DNA from: Pseudomonadota bacterium
GTDB taxonomy: Bacteria; Myxococcota_A; Bradymonadia; UBA4248
Direction of reading: 5' to 3'
NCBI GenBank assembly: GCA_009786045.1
Contig: WQTY01000083.1
Span: 1 to 8,251 of the forward strand
DNA length: 8,251 nt
The notes beneath the pieces are model-generated. The model was given only the letters and a program-made list of their open reading frames with translations, ran no database searches and was not told the DNA's origin. Position numbers and translations under genes: made by a program. Below, in pieces: positions 1-6,255 of this stretch (position 1 is its first letter; each line of letters starts with the position of its first letter).

Positions 1-371
1 GCGCCTTTGCAGGCCCTTGCGCTGCCATTGATCTCAATACAACTGAAGATGACCGTGTTGATAAAGACGGTGTTTCGGTTCGGTATGGCGGGGTCGAGGG
101 CTGAGCCGCTGCTTGATCCGCCTCCGCTGGATTGCCATGGACTCTCGGTTGTGGCGTAGTTGCGCACGTTCAGCCATGAGCTGTATGCGTAGAGCAGCGA
201 TACATCAACACCGGTGCCAGGCAGGAAGGATACTGCGCTGGTTGGGTTCGAACAATCGTCGGTGGTCGGATCGATGACGCCGTGAATGACAACGCTTGCG
301 TTTTCTGCAACGCAGCCCATCAGGGGCAGGGCGAGCAGCAATGCGTGACATGTGTATTTTAGCGAGTTCAT
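1..371 (-). CDS. Predicted lipoprotein, 3' end beyond window
   Basis: The frame opens at an ATG whose first base is 371 and stays open for 123 codons to the window edge, so the C-terminus is missing. The start is preceded by AAAGGG (379-384) with a 7-nt spacer. Residues 1-19 are a short hydrophobic signal peptide ending in the lipobox LMGC, so Cys20 should be lipidated after signal peptidase II cleavage and the protein anchored in a membrane, probably the outer one. The mature part is Ser/Thr/Asn-rich with a GGGSSSGS stretch near residues 83-90 and cysteines at 40, 111 and 121. The pattern (early DDC, a VDVSLLYAY segment, an LNVRNY segment, then N-R-N-T-V-F-I) recalls a group of uncharacterised lipoproteins I associate with Myxococcota and Bradymonadota; this is memory, not a search. 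It lies 50 nt after pilQ with no evident terminator between, so it may be cotranscribed. A role as secretin pilot or pilus accessory is possible but unsupported. No function is assigned. Confidence 0.75.
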   Translation of the reverse strand, partial: MNSLKYTCHALLLALPLMGCVAENASVVIHGVIDPTTDDCSNPTSAVSFLPGTGVDVSLLYAYSSWLNVRNYATTESPWQSSGGGSSSGSALDPAIPNRNTVFINTVIFSCIEINGSARACKG

Positions 372-421
372 GGCATTACCCTTTCGTATATGTCGCATGG
401 ATTGTGAAATTGGCGAGGGCA

Positions 422-3400
422 TTACTTTTTTCTCCTTTCTTCCGTTCTTTCTTCCGGTGGAATGAAAGAGCCGGGTCCGGATGCGGCGATGGATGCGTCT
501 CGATTGATGATGCGTGGGGTAATAAAAATGAGCAATTCCGTTCGGTTGTCTGTCTCGGAGGTGCTTCTGAAGAGATAGCCCAGGAAGGGGATTGAGCCGA
601 AGAAGGGTACACTGCTCATGGATTGAGAGGTGTTTCGGGTGTAGATACCGCCGATGACGGTGGTATCACCGTCTGGGATGAGGAGTTCTGTGTGTGCTTC
701 TTTTCGAATGATCGAGGGGTCGCCGCTGGCGCCGGTGTTGCCGAAGTCCGGTTCGTTTTTGGAGATGTCGATTTTCAGGTAGACATTGCCATCGCGCGTC
801 ACATGGGGTGTGACTTCCAGATTCAGTTTAGCATCGTAGAAGACCGTTTGCACGCCCGCTGCGCTGACGACGCTGATGGGAATGCTGGTGCCCTGTTCGA
901 TGCTGGCGCGCACGTTATCAAGCGTCATGATTCGCGGGGCGGAGACGATTTTGAGGAAGCCCTTCTCTTCGAGTGCAGAGAGCCGCACGTTGAGGTTGAG
1001 GGCACCGCCAATGGATCCAAAGGTCATGCCGATGGCACCGCCGGACCCGGTACCGACGGAAGCAGGGAGGTTGACGGCGAAATTTGGTGAGGCGGCAGTG
1101 CCGCTGTTGAGGTCGCTTGTCGAGCCGCCCGCAACGCCGATGGTCGAAGGGAAGACAATGCCCGTGGCATTGCCGGTGGCAGCACTGGCAATGCCGTCGC
1201 CTCCCCACTGAACACCGAGTTCTTTTGTGAAGTTCGCCTGGGTTTCGACGATACGTGCTTCGATGAGGATCTGTGGTGTCTGGGTGTCGAGATTATCGAC
1301 CAGGATCTCGGCGGCATCAAGGTTGGCAGGGACATCTTTCAGGATGAGCGTGTTGGTGCGCGCGTCGATGTTGACCGTGCCGCGGCTGCTGAGCAGAGAA
1401 GCGACATTGTCCTTGAGCTGATCGGCCAGGGCATAGTTGACGGGGATGAGGCGAACCTCAAGGGGTTCGAGTCTTTCCCGAACCTCGGCGGCTTTAAGCA
1501 GGCGTTCTTCTTCGGCACGGAAGGTTGCAGCTTTGGCGACCCAGATGATATTCCCTTCGAACTTCATGGCCAGGTCATTCATGCGGAGGATAATGTCGAG
1601 TGCCTGATCGAGCGGCACACTCTTGAGCGACAGGGTAACCTGTCCTTTGACTTCCGGGCTGACCACGATGGAAACGTTGATCTCGTCAGACAACAGGCGC
1701 AAAAGATCGTTGATGTCTGCGTCGCGAATGTCGAGGGTGATCTTACGCTTGGCAAATGGCGTATCCCTGAGCGTGTTGCGCCTGCCGAAGGTTGATGCCA
1801 GCTCGTTGGAATCTGGCTCGGAAGCTGAAACCATGGCATTTTGACGGCGATCCACCGAGGCGGTGAAGTTGGCGTAGTTTGAGGGAACCTTCTTGAAGCT
1901 CCAGATGACTGTGTCACCGACCTGATCGATCGATTCGATGGTCTTGGTGACAGATTGGGCGATGAGCTCAAGATTACCGTCGACCTGGGTCGAATCGATA
2001 AAGCGCACACCGTGCTGGAAAGCGGAGGTGTCGAACTTTTTGTTGAATCCTTCGGGGAGGCTGGCGCCCGGAATGCGCAGGAGAGTGCGCTGTGCATCAA
2101 TGGCACGGCTTTCGACCCTCGCCGCTGGCGAGGACAGCTTGACGACGACCTGCATGGTGTCTCCGGTATCTTTGAACTGGATGTCTTTGACGCTGGTGTG
2201 TCCGATGTTCAGGTCGAGGGGGGCCGTCGTGGCGACGCGAGAGGTCATGCTTTCGCGAGAGGCCATGTTTTCGGCAGTGAAGTCGATGGGAGGGAGGGCC
2301 GCAGCGGCGGGAGGTGCTGTTGCGGTGACAGGGGGCGCTGCTGCGGCAACAGAGGGTGGTGTTGCCGCAGCGACGGCCAGCCCGTCGGCACGAGCCCTGA
2401 GATCAGCGTTTTCGGATTTAAGGGATTCGAGTTGGGCCCTGGCATGGCGTCCCTGGCGCACCTGCTCGCGCAATTCAGCGATCCTGGCGTCTCGCTCGGC
2501 AATAGCAGCTTCGCTCAGGGCCGCCTGACTCGCACTTTCACTTTCGAGCGTTTTGAGTTGGCGCCGGGCGGTACTGCCTTTATTGATTTCCTCATTGAGG
2601 CGCACCATTTCCTGTGATTGTGCGGAGAGCTTTGCCTGAAGTGCAGCGTTCTCGGCGTTGAGGCTGGCATTATTTTGTTCGGCGGTTTGTGCACGCGTTA
2701 AGACATTTTCGTGCGCCGCACGCAGTCTTTCCAATTCGGCCGTGGTGGCAGAATTTTGCGCATCGGCGTTCTCTCGCAGCCTTGCCAGCTCGGTAGCTGT
2801 GGTTGATTTTTGTGTTTCGGCGGTCTCGTAAGCCATGCGCAGCTTTGCCAACTCAGCTGCAGCGGTCGACTTTTGTGCTTCGGCGTTCTCGTAAGCGGCA
2901 CGCAGTCGTTCCAACTCGGCTGTGGTGGTTGACTTCTGAGCTTCGGCGTTCTCGTAAGCGGCGCGCAGTCGTTCCAACTCGGTTGCTCTGGCCAGATTTT
3001 GAGCTTCTGCAGCATCGCGCAGCCTTGCCAGCTCGGCAGCTGTCGTCGATTTCTGAGCTTCTGCAGCATCGTAGGCGGCGCGGAGCCTTTCTAATTCGGC
3101 GGTTCTGGCCAGATTTTGAGCTTCTGCAGCATCGCGCAGCCTTGTCAGCTCAGCAGCTGTCGTCGATTTCTGAGCTTCGGCAACTTCGTAGGCATGACGC
3201 AGTTTTGTCAATTCGGCTGCAGTAGTCGATTTCTGTGCTTCGGCTGTCTCGTAGGCATGGCGCAGTCTTTCCAGCTCGGCAGTTCTGGCCAGATTTTGAG
3301 CCTCGGCGGCATGGCGCAGTCTTTCCAGCTCGGCAGTGGTGGTCGCTTTTTGTGCTTCGGCAGCTTCGTAGGCGGCACGCAGTCCTTTCAATTCGGCTGT

Positions 3401-4999
3401 GGCGGCCGCGTTCTGAGTTTCGACGAGATGTGCCTTTGTCATGAGTTCGGATTGCAGGGCGGCATTTTCAGCGCTCAGGGAGGAGTAGTTCTCTTCGACT
3501 TTTTGAGCGCGCGACAAGGCGGCGGCGTAATCGTTTCGCAACTGGGCCAGTTCGGCTTCGGAGGTGGATTGCTGTGCTTCGGCCGTGGCTGCCCGTGTTT
3601 TCGTTTGAGCCAGTTCCTGCATAAGGGCCGCGAGCTGTGTCTCGGTCTGTTGTCTTTGGGTTTGGGCAGTTCTGAGGGCATGTTGAACGTCTGTTTCTGC
3701 CTCTTGCGATCGTTTGAGCGCGGCATCTCTTTCGCTCTGGAGGCGGGCAAGTTCAGTGCGGGCGGCGGCAATCTCGTCATTGGTGCGGTGCCACTCGGCC
3801 GCGAGTGTCGCCTTGTGCTGTGCATCCATGCCGTGCATTTTGTCTTCCAGCGTTTGCTGATCGGCCTGGGCTTTGTCGGCACGTCGAACGGCGGCGTTGA
3901 GTTTCTTTTCAGCCTCGGCGAGGCGGGTGGTTTCGGTATGTCTGGTTTCAGCCACGAGGCGTTCAGCTTCGAGGTGTGCGCGTTCGGCGCGATCGGCCAA
4001 TGCCTGTGCCTGGAGCCGCTGTGCTTCCAGTGCTGCCAGAAGTGTTGCATTCTCGGCTGCCGTTTGGCGAGCCTGGTCACCGGTCTGTGCCAGAGCCTGA
4101 GCTTCGGCCTGTGCTTTTTGCATACCTGCGATGGCTTGCTGCTCTCTGCGGAGGGCGGCTTTTGCCTGTGCCTGAGCTTGATCGCGTTCTTGTTCGGCGC
4201 GCTGTGCGCGGAGCGTTGCATCGTGGCGTGCCTGTTCCAGGGCAGCCATGTTGGACTGCGCCATTTGCAGCTCTGACTGAGCTGAGGTGAGGGCAGCAGC
4301 GACCTGCTCGCGCGTTGTGCCGTCTGCCGCCTGACGCTGGTTTTGGGCTTTGCGTTCTCTGGCGAGGGCTTCATCGACGCGCGTTTGAGCCGATGCATAG
4401 GCTTCTTCCAGTTTGAGCAGGGCCGCTTTTTCGCGTTCCAGAGCCGCCTGTGCCTGCGACTGGGCTGCCGCCGCTGCGGCCTGTTCTTTTGCCACGGCGC
4501 GCTGGGCCGCCGCCAGGGCCTCATCCCTCGACCTTTTCATCTCCTCATAGGCCACCGCCATCGCTGCGTCACCTTTGACCGGGGCCCCTTCCACAGCGAG
4601 CACGATGCGTTTTGATGTCGAATCGACCGTGTAATCCGCTTCCTGATCCAGCGACATGATGATACGGCATACCCGATAGTCGTCGGATTGACTGACGCTG
4701 ATGGCGGCGGAATGGATAATGCCATTGCGCACCAGAACGGGATCGATTTTGAAGCTCTCATCACAATCCAGAATTTCGACGACGACGCGCGAAGGATTCT
4801 TCAGCGTGTAAACCGAGAACGTTGGATCGGCAGAGACCCCAATCTCAATGAGTGTCCGGGCTGCCTCCTGAACATAGTTTAAACTCGTGACACTGTTATC
4901 CGTGCGCGGCGGCACGGCTTCCCACGCAATAGAGCTGCACAAGCAAAACGCTGCGCTCAAAAGCGTCAGCCGTCTTGTCAATTTTGATGCCCGTTTCAT
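422..4999 (-). CDS. pilQ: Giant PilQ: type IV pilus secretin with coiled-coil insertion
   Basis: PilQ forms the oligomeric outer-membrane channel through which the type IV pilus is extended and retracted. This copy is 1525 aa; Pseudomonas and Neisseria PilQ are about 700-770 aa and Myxococcus about 900. Order of parts: signal peptide 1-25 (likely cut after SIA); AMIN domain about 40-138; Ala/Glu/Gln/Arg-rich predicted coiled coil about 148-872, containing an 11-unit repeat array at 535-753; Pro/Ala linker 876-904; second AMIN-like domain about 926-1038; STN/N0 domain 1086-1156; NolW/N1 domain 1181-1243; secretin core about 1245-1498, with GGIY at 1450-1453 and the family signature VPFFGSIPFLGYLF at 1464-1477; basic tail. 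AMIN domains bind peptidoglycan in this family. The start at 4999 has AGGAGA (5006-5011) 6 nt upstream and opens straight into the signal peptide; an ATG at 5092 would overlap pilP and hide it. It begins 22 nt after pilP. The secretin identity is certain; the job of the coil is unknown. Confidence 0.96.
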   Translation of the reverse strand: MKRASKLTRRLTLLSAAFCLCSSIAWEAVPPRTDNSVTSLNYVQEAARTLIEIGVSADPTFSVYTLKNPSRVVVEILDCDESFKIDPVLVRNGIIHSAAISVSQSDDYRVCRIIMSLDQEADYTVDSTSKRIVLAVEGAPVKGDAAMAVAYEEMKRSRDEALAAAQRAVAKEQAAAAAAQSQAQAALEREKAALLKLEEAYASAQTRVDEALARERKAQNQRQAADGTTREQVAAALTSAQSELQMAQSNMAALEQARHDATLRAQRAEQERDQAQAQAKAALRREQQAIAGMQKAQAEAQALAQTGDQARQTAAENATLLAALEAQRLQAQALADRAERAHLEAERLVAETRHTETTRLAEAEKKLNAAVRRADKAQADQQTLEDKMHGMDAQHKATLAAEWHRTNDEIAAARTELARLQSERDAALKRSQEAETDVQHALRTAQTQRQQTETQLAALMQELAQTKTRAATAEAQQSTSEAELAQLRNDYAAALSRAQKVEENYSSLSAENAALQSELMTKAHLVETQNAAATAELKGLRAAYEAAEAQKATTTAELERLRHAAEAQNLARTAELERLRHAYETAEAQKSTTAAELTKLRHAYEVAEAQKSTTAAELTRLRDAAEAQNLARTAELERLRAAYDAAEAQKSTTAAELARLRDAAEAQNLARATELERLRAAYENAEAQKSTTTAELERLRAAYENAEAQKSTAAAELAKLRMAYETAETQKSTTATELARLRENADAQNSATTAELERLRAAHENVLTRAQTAEQNNASLNAENAALQAKLSAQSQEMVRLNEEINKGSTARRQLKTLESESASQAALSEAAIAERDARIAELREQVRQGRHARAQLESLKSENADLRARADGLAVAAATPPSVAAAAPPVTATAPPAAAALPPIDFTAENMASRESMTSRVATTAPLDLNIGHTSVKDIQFKDTGDTMQVVVKLSSPAARVESRAIDAQRTLLRIPGASLPEGFNKKFDTSAFQHGVRFIDSTQVDGNLELIAQSVTKTIESIDQVGDTVIWSFKKVPSNYANFTASVDRRQNAMVSASEPDSNELASTFGRRNTLRDTPFAKRKITLDIRDADINDLLRLLSDEINVSIVVSPEVKGQVTLSLKSVPLDQALDIILRMNDLAMKFEGNIIWVAKAATFRAEEERLLKAAEVRERLEPLEVRLIPVNYALADQLKDNVASLLSSRGTVNIDARTNTLILKDVPANLDAAEILVDNLDTQTPQILIEARIVETQANFTKELGVQWGGDGIASAATGNATGIVFPSTIGVAGGSTSDLNSGTAASPNFAVNLPASVGTGSGGAIGMTFGSIGGALNLNVRLSALEEKGFLKIVSAPRIMTLDNVRASIEQGTSIPISVVSAAGVQTVFYDAKLNLEVTPHVTRDGNVYLKIDISKNEPDFGNTGASGDPSIIRKEAHTELLIPDGDTTVIGGIYTRNTSQSMSSVPFFGSIPFLGYLFRSTSETDNRTELLIFITPRIINRDASIAASGPGSFIPPEERTEERRKK
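2627..2740 (-). repeat. Downstream copy of a 38-codon repeat bracketing the pilQ array
   Basis: PilQ residues 754-791 run AELERLR...LTRAQTAEQN...NAENAALQAKL and align without gaps to residues 482-519. The shared core is RAQ.xE.N..SL.AENAALQ.xL. The copies sit either side of the tandem array, offset by 272 residues. Confidence 0.75.
2988..3060 (-). repeat. Near-identical copy 1 of a 73-bp segment in the pilQ array
   Basis: These 73 bases recur at 3105-3177 with two mismatches that I can count. The copies are 117 bp apart, exactly 39 codons, the length of one A plus one B unit. This points to duplication of an A+B pair more recent than the rest of the array. Confidence 0.85.
3105..3177 (-). 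repeat. Near-identical copy 2 of a 73-bp segment in the pilQ array
   Basis: This is the partner of 2988-3060, displaced by 117 bp. Differences are one C/T and one G/A change within the span, after which the copies diverge. Confidence 0.85.
3443..3556 (-). repeat. Upstream copy of a 38-codon repeat bracketing the pilQ array
   Basis: PilQ residues 482-519 run AELAQLR...LSRAQKVEEN...SAENAALQSEL and align without gaps to residues 754-791. It is more diverged than the array units, suggesting an older duplication whose interior later expanded. Confidence 0.75.
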
Positions 5000-5021
5000 G
5001 AATTCTCTCCTGATCTGCGCC

Positions 5022-5600
5022 CTATTGCAAGGTGAGTTGTATATCGCTGGTTGGCTTGTCGTGGAGCGGAAGCTCAATGTATTGCCCCTCACCTGAGATC
5101 ATTTCAAATATCTCAATGCGATCCCGGCGAATGCTCGAAACGCTTCCGTGATTGTTGCCGATGAGAGAACCGCGTCGCAGTATGAAGCGATTGCCCGCCG
5201 GATCGGTCACAATGGCCTTGGGCTCGGCAGTGCCCGTGATAACGCCAATGAGTCGGTAGTCCCTCGAATTGTAAAGCTGTTCCTGAAGCTGAGGACCCAC
5301 GATGGAATCTTCATCTTTGAGCCGGCTTTTCTGAATGATTTCAGCCATCATGATGTCGCTGAATCCTCGAAAAGGGTTGCGCACGATGATCACCTGATCC
5401 CAGCTCTGGACGGGTCTCCAGTTTCCTTCTGCTATCTCCAGCGCACTCCTGTCGATGAGGGTTCGGCGCGCCTCCGTTTGACTGGCTGTCTTTACCGTGT
5501 GAACAGGGACAGTGCTCTCCGGGCTGCAGCCACAAATCGTGACCGCACTCAAGAACCCCAGCATGAGGAGTCCCTTTGGTCTATGCATGTTTGCGGTCAT
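5022..5600 (-). CDS. pilP: PilP, lipoprotein linking PilN/PilO to the PilQ secretin
   Basis: This 192-aa protein is the periplasmic lipoprotein that connects the inner-membrane PilN/PilO pair to the N0 domain of PilQ. Residues 8-24 form a lipoprotein signal peptide ending I-C-G-C, with Cys25 the expected lipidation site. A linker of about 45 residues follows. The segment VRNPFRGF at 73-80 matches the Pro-Phe stretch typical of the PilP linker, and residues 110-178 (YNSRDYRLIGVITG onward, with a DPAGNRFILRRGSLIG core) form the conserved beta-rich C-terminal domain. The start at 5600 is favoured because AAGGAG lies 9 nt upstream, while the Met at residue 5 would sit 21 nt from it. That Shine-Dalgarno sequence lies in the last codons of pilO, and only 5 nt separate the genes, so translation is probably coupled. 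Length is normal for the family. Confidence 0.94.
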   Translation of the reverse strand: MTANMHRPKGLLMLGFLSAVTICGCSPESTVPVHTVKTASQTEARRTLIDRSALEIAEGNWRPVQSWDQVIIVRNPFRGFSDIMMAEIIQKSRLKDEDSIVGPQLQEQLYNSRDYRLIGVITGTAEPKAIVTDPAGNRFILRRGSLIGNNHGSVSSIRRDRIEIFEMISGEGQYIELPLHDKPTSDIQLTLQ

Positions 5601-5605
5601 GGTGA

Positions 5606-6244
5606 CTATCTCCTTGTGGTGTTCCTGGCCTTGGGATCAGGCACTTTGACGCCCGTGTAGAGGTAAGTTTCGGCCACACAGCTGACCTTGACAAGCGTGC
5701 CTTCCTCGCCCCTGCTTCCAGACTGCCGCTCGATCGATACTTCGCGGATATTGATGATTTGCTCGCGGCTGCTGTCGCCCATGCTCGCCAGATCCCAGAA
5801 GAACTGAAGGGCTGCTTCGTAGGTTGACATGAATTCCATGCGAATGGGCACCGCCGAGACCTCATCCTTGGGAATGAGCCCCTCTTGTCTGAAAAGCGTC
5901 CATTTGCTGACCCTTGATGAACGTGCACGCTGATTGACACTGTCCAGGAACAGATTGAGTTCGTCTGTTGTGGCAGGAATCTTGGCGCGCAATGCGCTTA
6001 GCTGGCGTTCGAGACGGTCATTCTCCCTGCGGATTTCGACCAGCTGATTCTCCTGCACCTTGAGCTCTTCAAGCGTGACCCGGAGCTTCGCAATGTTGCT
6101 GTTGGCGCTCTCTAATTTGCTGCTTTCTTCGCTGTAGAAGAAGAAGTAGAACACGATCCCAATCGCAACAATCACAATGATTATCAACGCCAGCGTTGTC
6201 TCTGACTTTGCGGCCTGCTTGGGTTTGGCTGCAGTTTTTGCCAT
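5606..6244 (-). CDS. pilO: PilO, inner-membrane alignment protein
   Basis: PilO (212 aa) is a bitopic inner-membrane protein that dimerises with PilN and, with PilP, positions the pilus motor under the PilQ channel. Residues 1-17 are a Lys/Ala-rich cytoplasmic tail, 18-37 a single transmembrane helix, about 40-88 a coiled coil (heptads such as LEELKVQENQL and RRENDRLERQLSALRAKIP), and about 95-198 the periplasmic ferredoxin-like domain, starting with the typical TTDELNLFLDSVNQRA and containing the Y-E-A-A-L-Q-F-F-W-D-L helix. The basic tail after 200 is short. AAGGAG (6252-6257) lies 7 nt before the ATG and overlaps the pilN stop codon; the genes are 11 nt apart. The low sequence conservation of the family leaves topology and gene order as the main evidence, and both fit well. 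Confidence 0.93.
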   Translation of the reverse strand: MAKTAAKPKQAAKSETTLALIIIVIVAIGIVFYFFFYSEESSKLESANSNIAKLRVTLEELKVQENQLVEIRRENDRLERQLSALRAKIPATTDELNLFLDSVNQRARSSRVSKWTLFRQEGLIPKDEVSAVPIRMEFMSTYEAALQFFWDLASMGDSSREQIINIREVSIERQSGSRGEEGTLVKVSCVAETYLYTGVKVPDPKARNTTRR

Positions 6245-6255
6245 CGCACTGCTCC

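Larger units (their letters stand above)
2741..3397 (-). repeat. In-frame tandem array of 63-bp and 54-bp units in pilQ
   Basis: PilQ residues 535-753 are 11 head-to-tail units. Type A is 21 residues (AEL..LR.AYE, then AEAQKSTT and one more); type B is 18 residues (AEL..LR.A, then AEAQNLAR and one more). Unit starts are 535 A, 556 B, 574 A, 595 A, 616 B, 634 A, 655 B, 673 A, 694 A, 715 A and 736 B, followed by a partial unit from 754. Type B is type A with the three residues YEx missing. All units keep the reading frame. Some neighbouring units are nearly identical in DNA, so the array is a candidate for copy-number variation. Confidence 0.92.
2384..4558 (-). other. Coiled-coil coding segment of pilQ (about residues 148-872)
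   Basis: About 725 residues dominated by Ala, Glu, Gln, Arg, Lys, Leu and Thr, with no Pro, no Cys and very few aromatic residues. Leucines recur at heptad-like spacing (for example LARLQSERDAALKR and ENAALQSEL). The first part (about 155-345) is especially Ala/Gln-rich, like the helical domain of TolA. The middle holds the tandem array and the end (about 793-872) is a more classical heptad coil. It is placed between the first AMIN domain and a Pro/Ala linker leading to the second AMIN-like domain. Coiled-coil structure is inferred from composition and periodicity by eye. Confidence 0.85.

Noticed and set aside
2240..2300. Internal translation start near PilQ Met912 that would give a normal-sized secretin without the coil
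   Set aside because: No Shine-Dalgarno sequence precedes it and no signal peptide follows, so such a product could not be exported.
1938..2617. Overlapping plus-strand frames of 196 and 220 codons opposite the Pro/Ala linker and second AMIN region
   Set aside because: Low-complexity Gly/Cys/Arg composition and full overlap with well-supported secretin coding sequence.
2741..3397. CRISPR-like array suggested by regular repeats
   Set aside because: Repeats are contiguous, in frame, multiples of three and encode a coiled coil; there are no unique spacers.
3116..4276. A 386-codon open frame on the plus strand, antisense to the pilQ coil
   Set aside because: It reads as a low-complexity Cys/Phe/Leu-rich mirror of the coil codons, has no domain, and arises because the repetitive Ala/Glu/Arg codons opposite leave few stops.
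3475..4524. A 349-codon open frame on the minus strand in another frame of the coil region
   Set aside because: It is rich in Pro, Arg, Trp and Ser with no fold-like pattern, lies wholly inside pilQ, and is a frame shadow of the repetitive sequence.
422..4999. Assembly artefact or gene fusion of a TolA/SMC-like gene with pilQ
   Set aside because: The frame is uninterrupted, an AMIN domain and signal peptide lie upstream of the coil, and a Pro/Ala linker joins it to the second AMIN-like domain, so it reads as a genuine single protein. Long reads could still change the repeat number.
5000..5092. Upstream in-frame start for pilQ at 5092
   Set aside because: It would overlap pilP by 71 nt and put 31 polar residues before a clear signal peptide; the ATG at 4999 has an excellent Shine-Dalgarno sequence.
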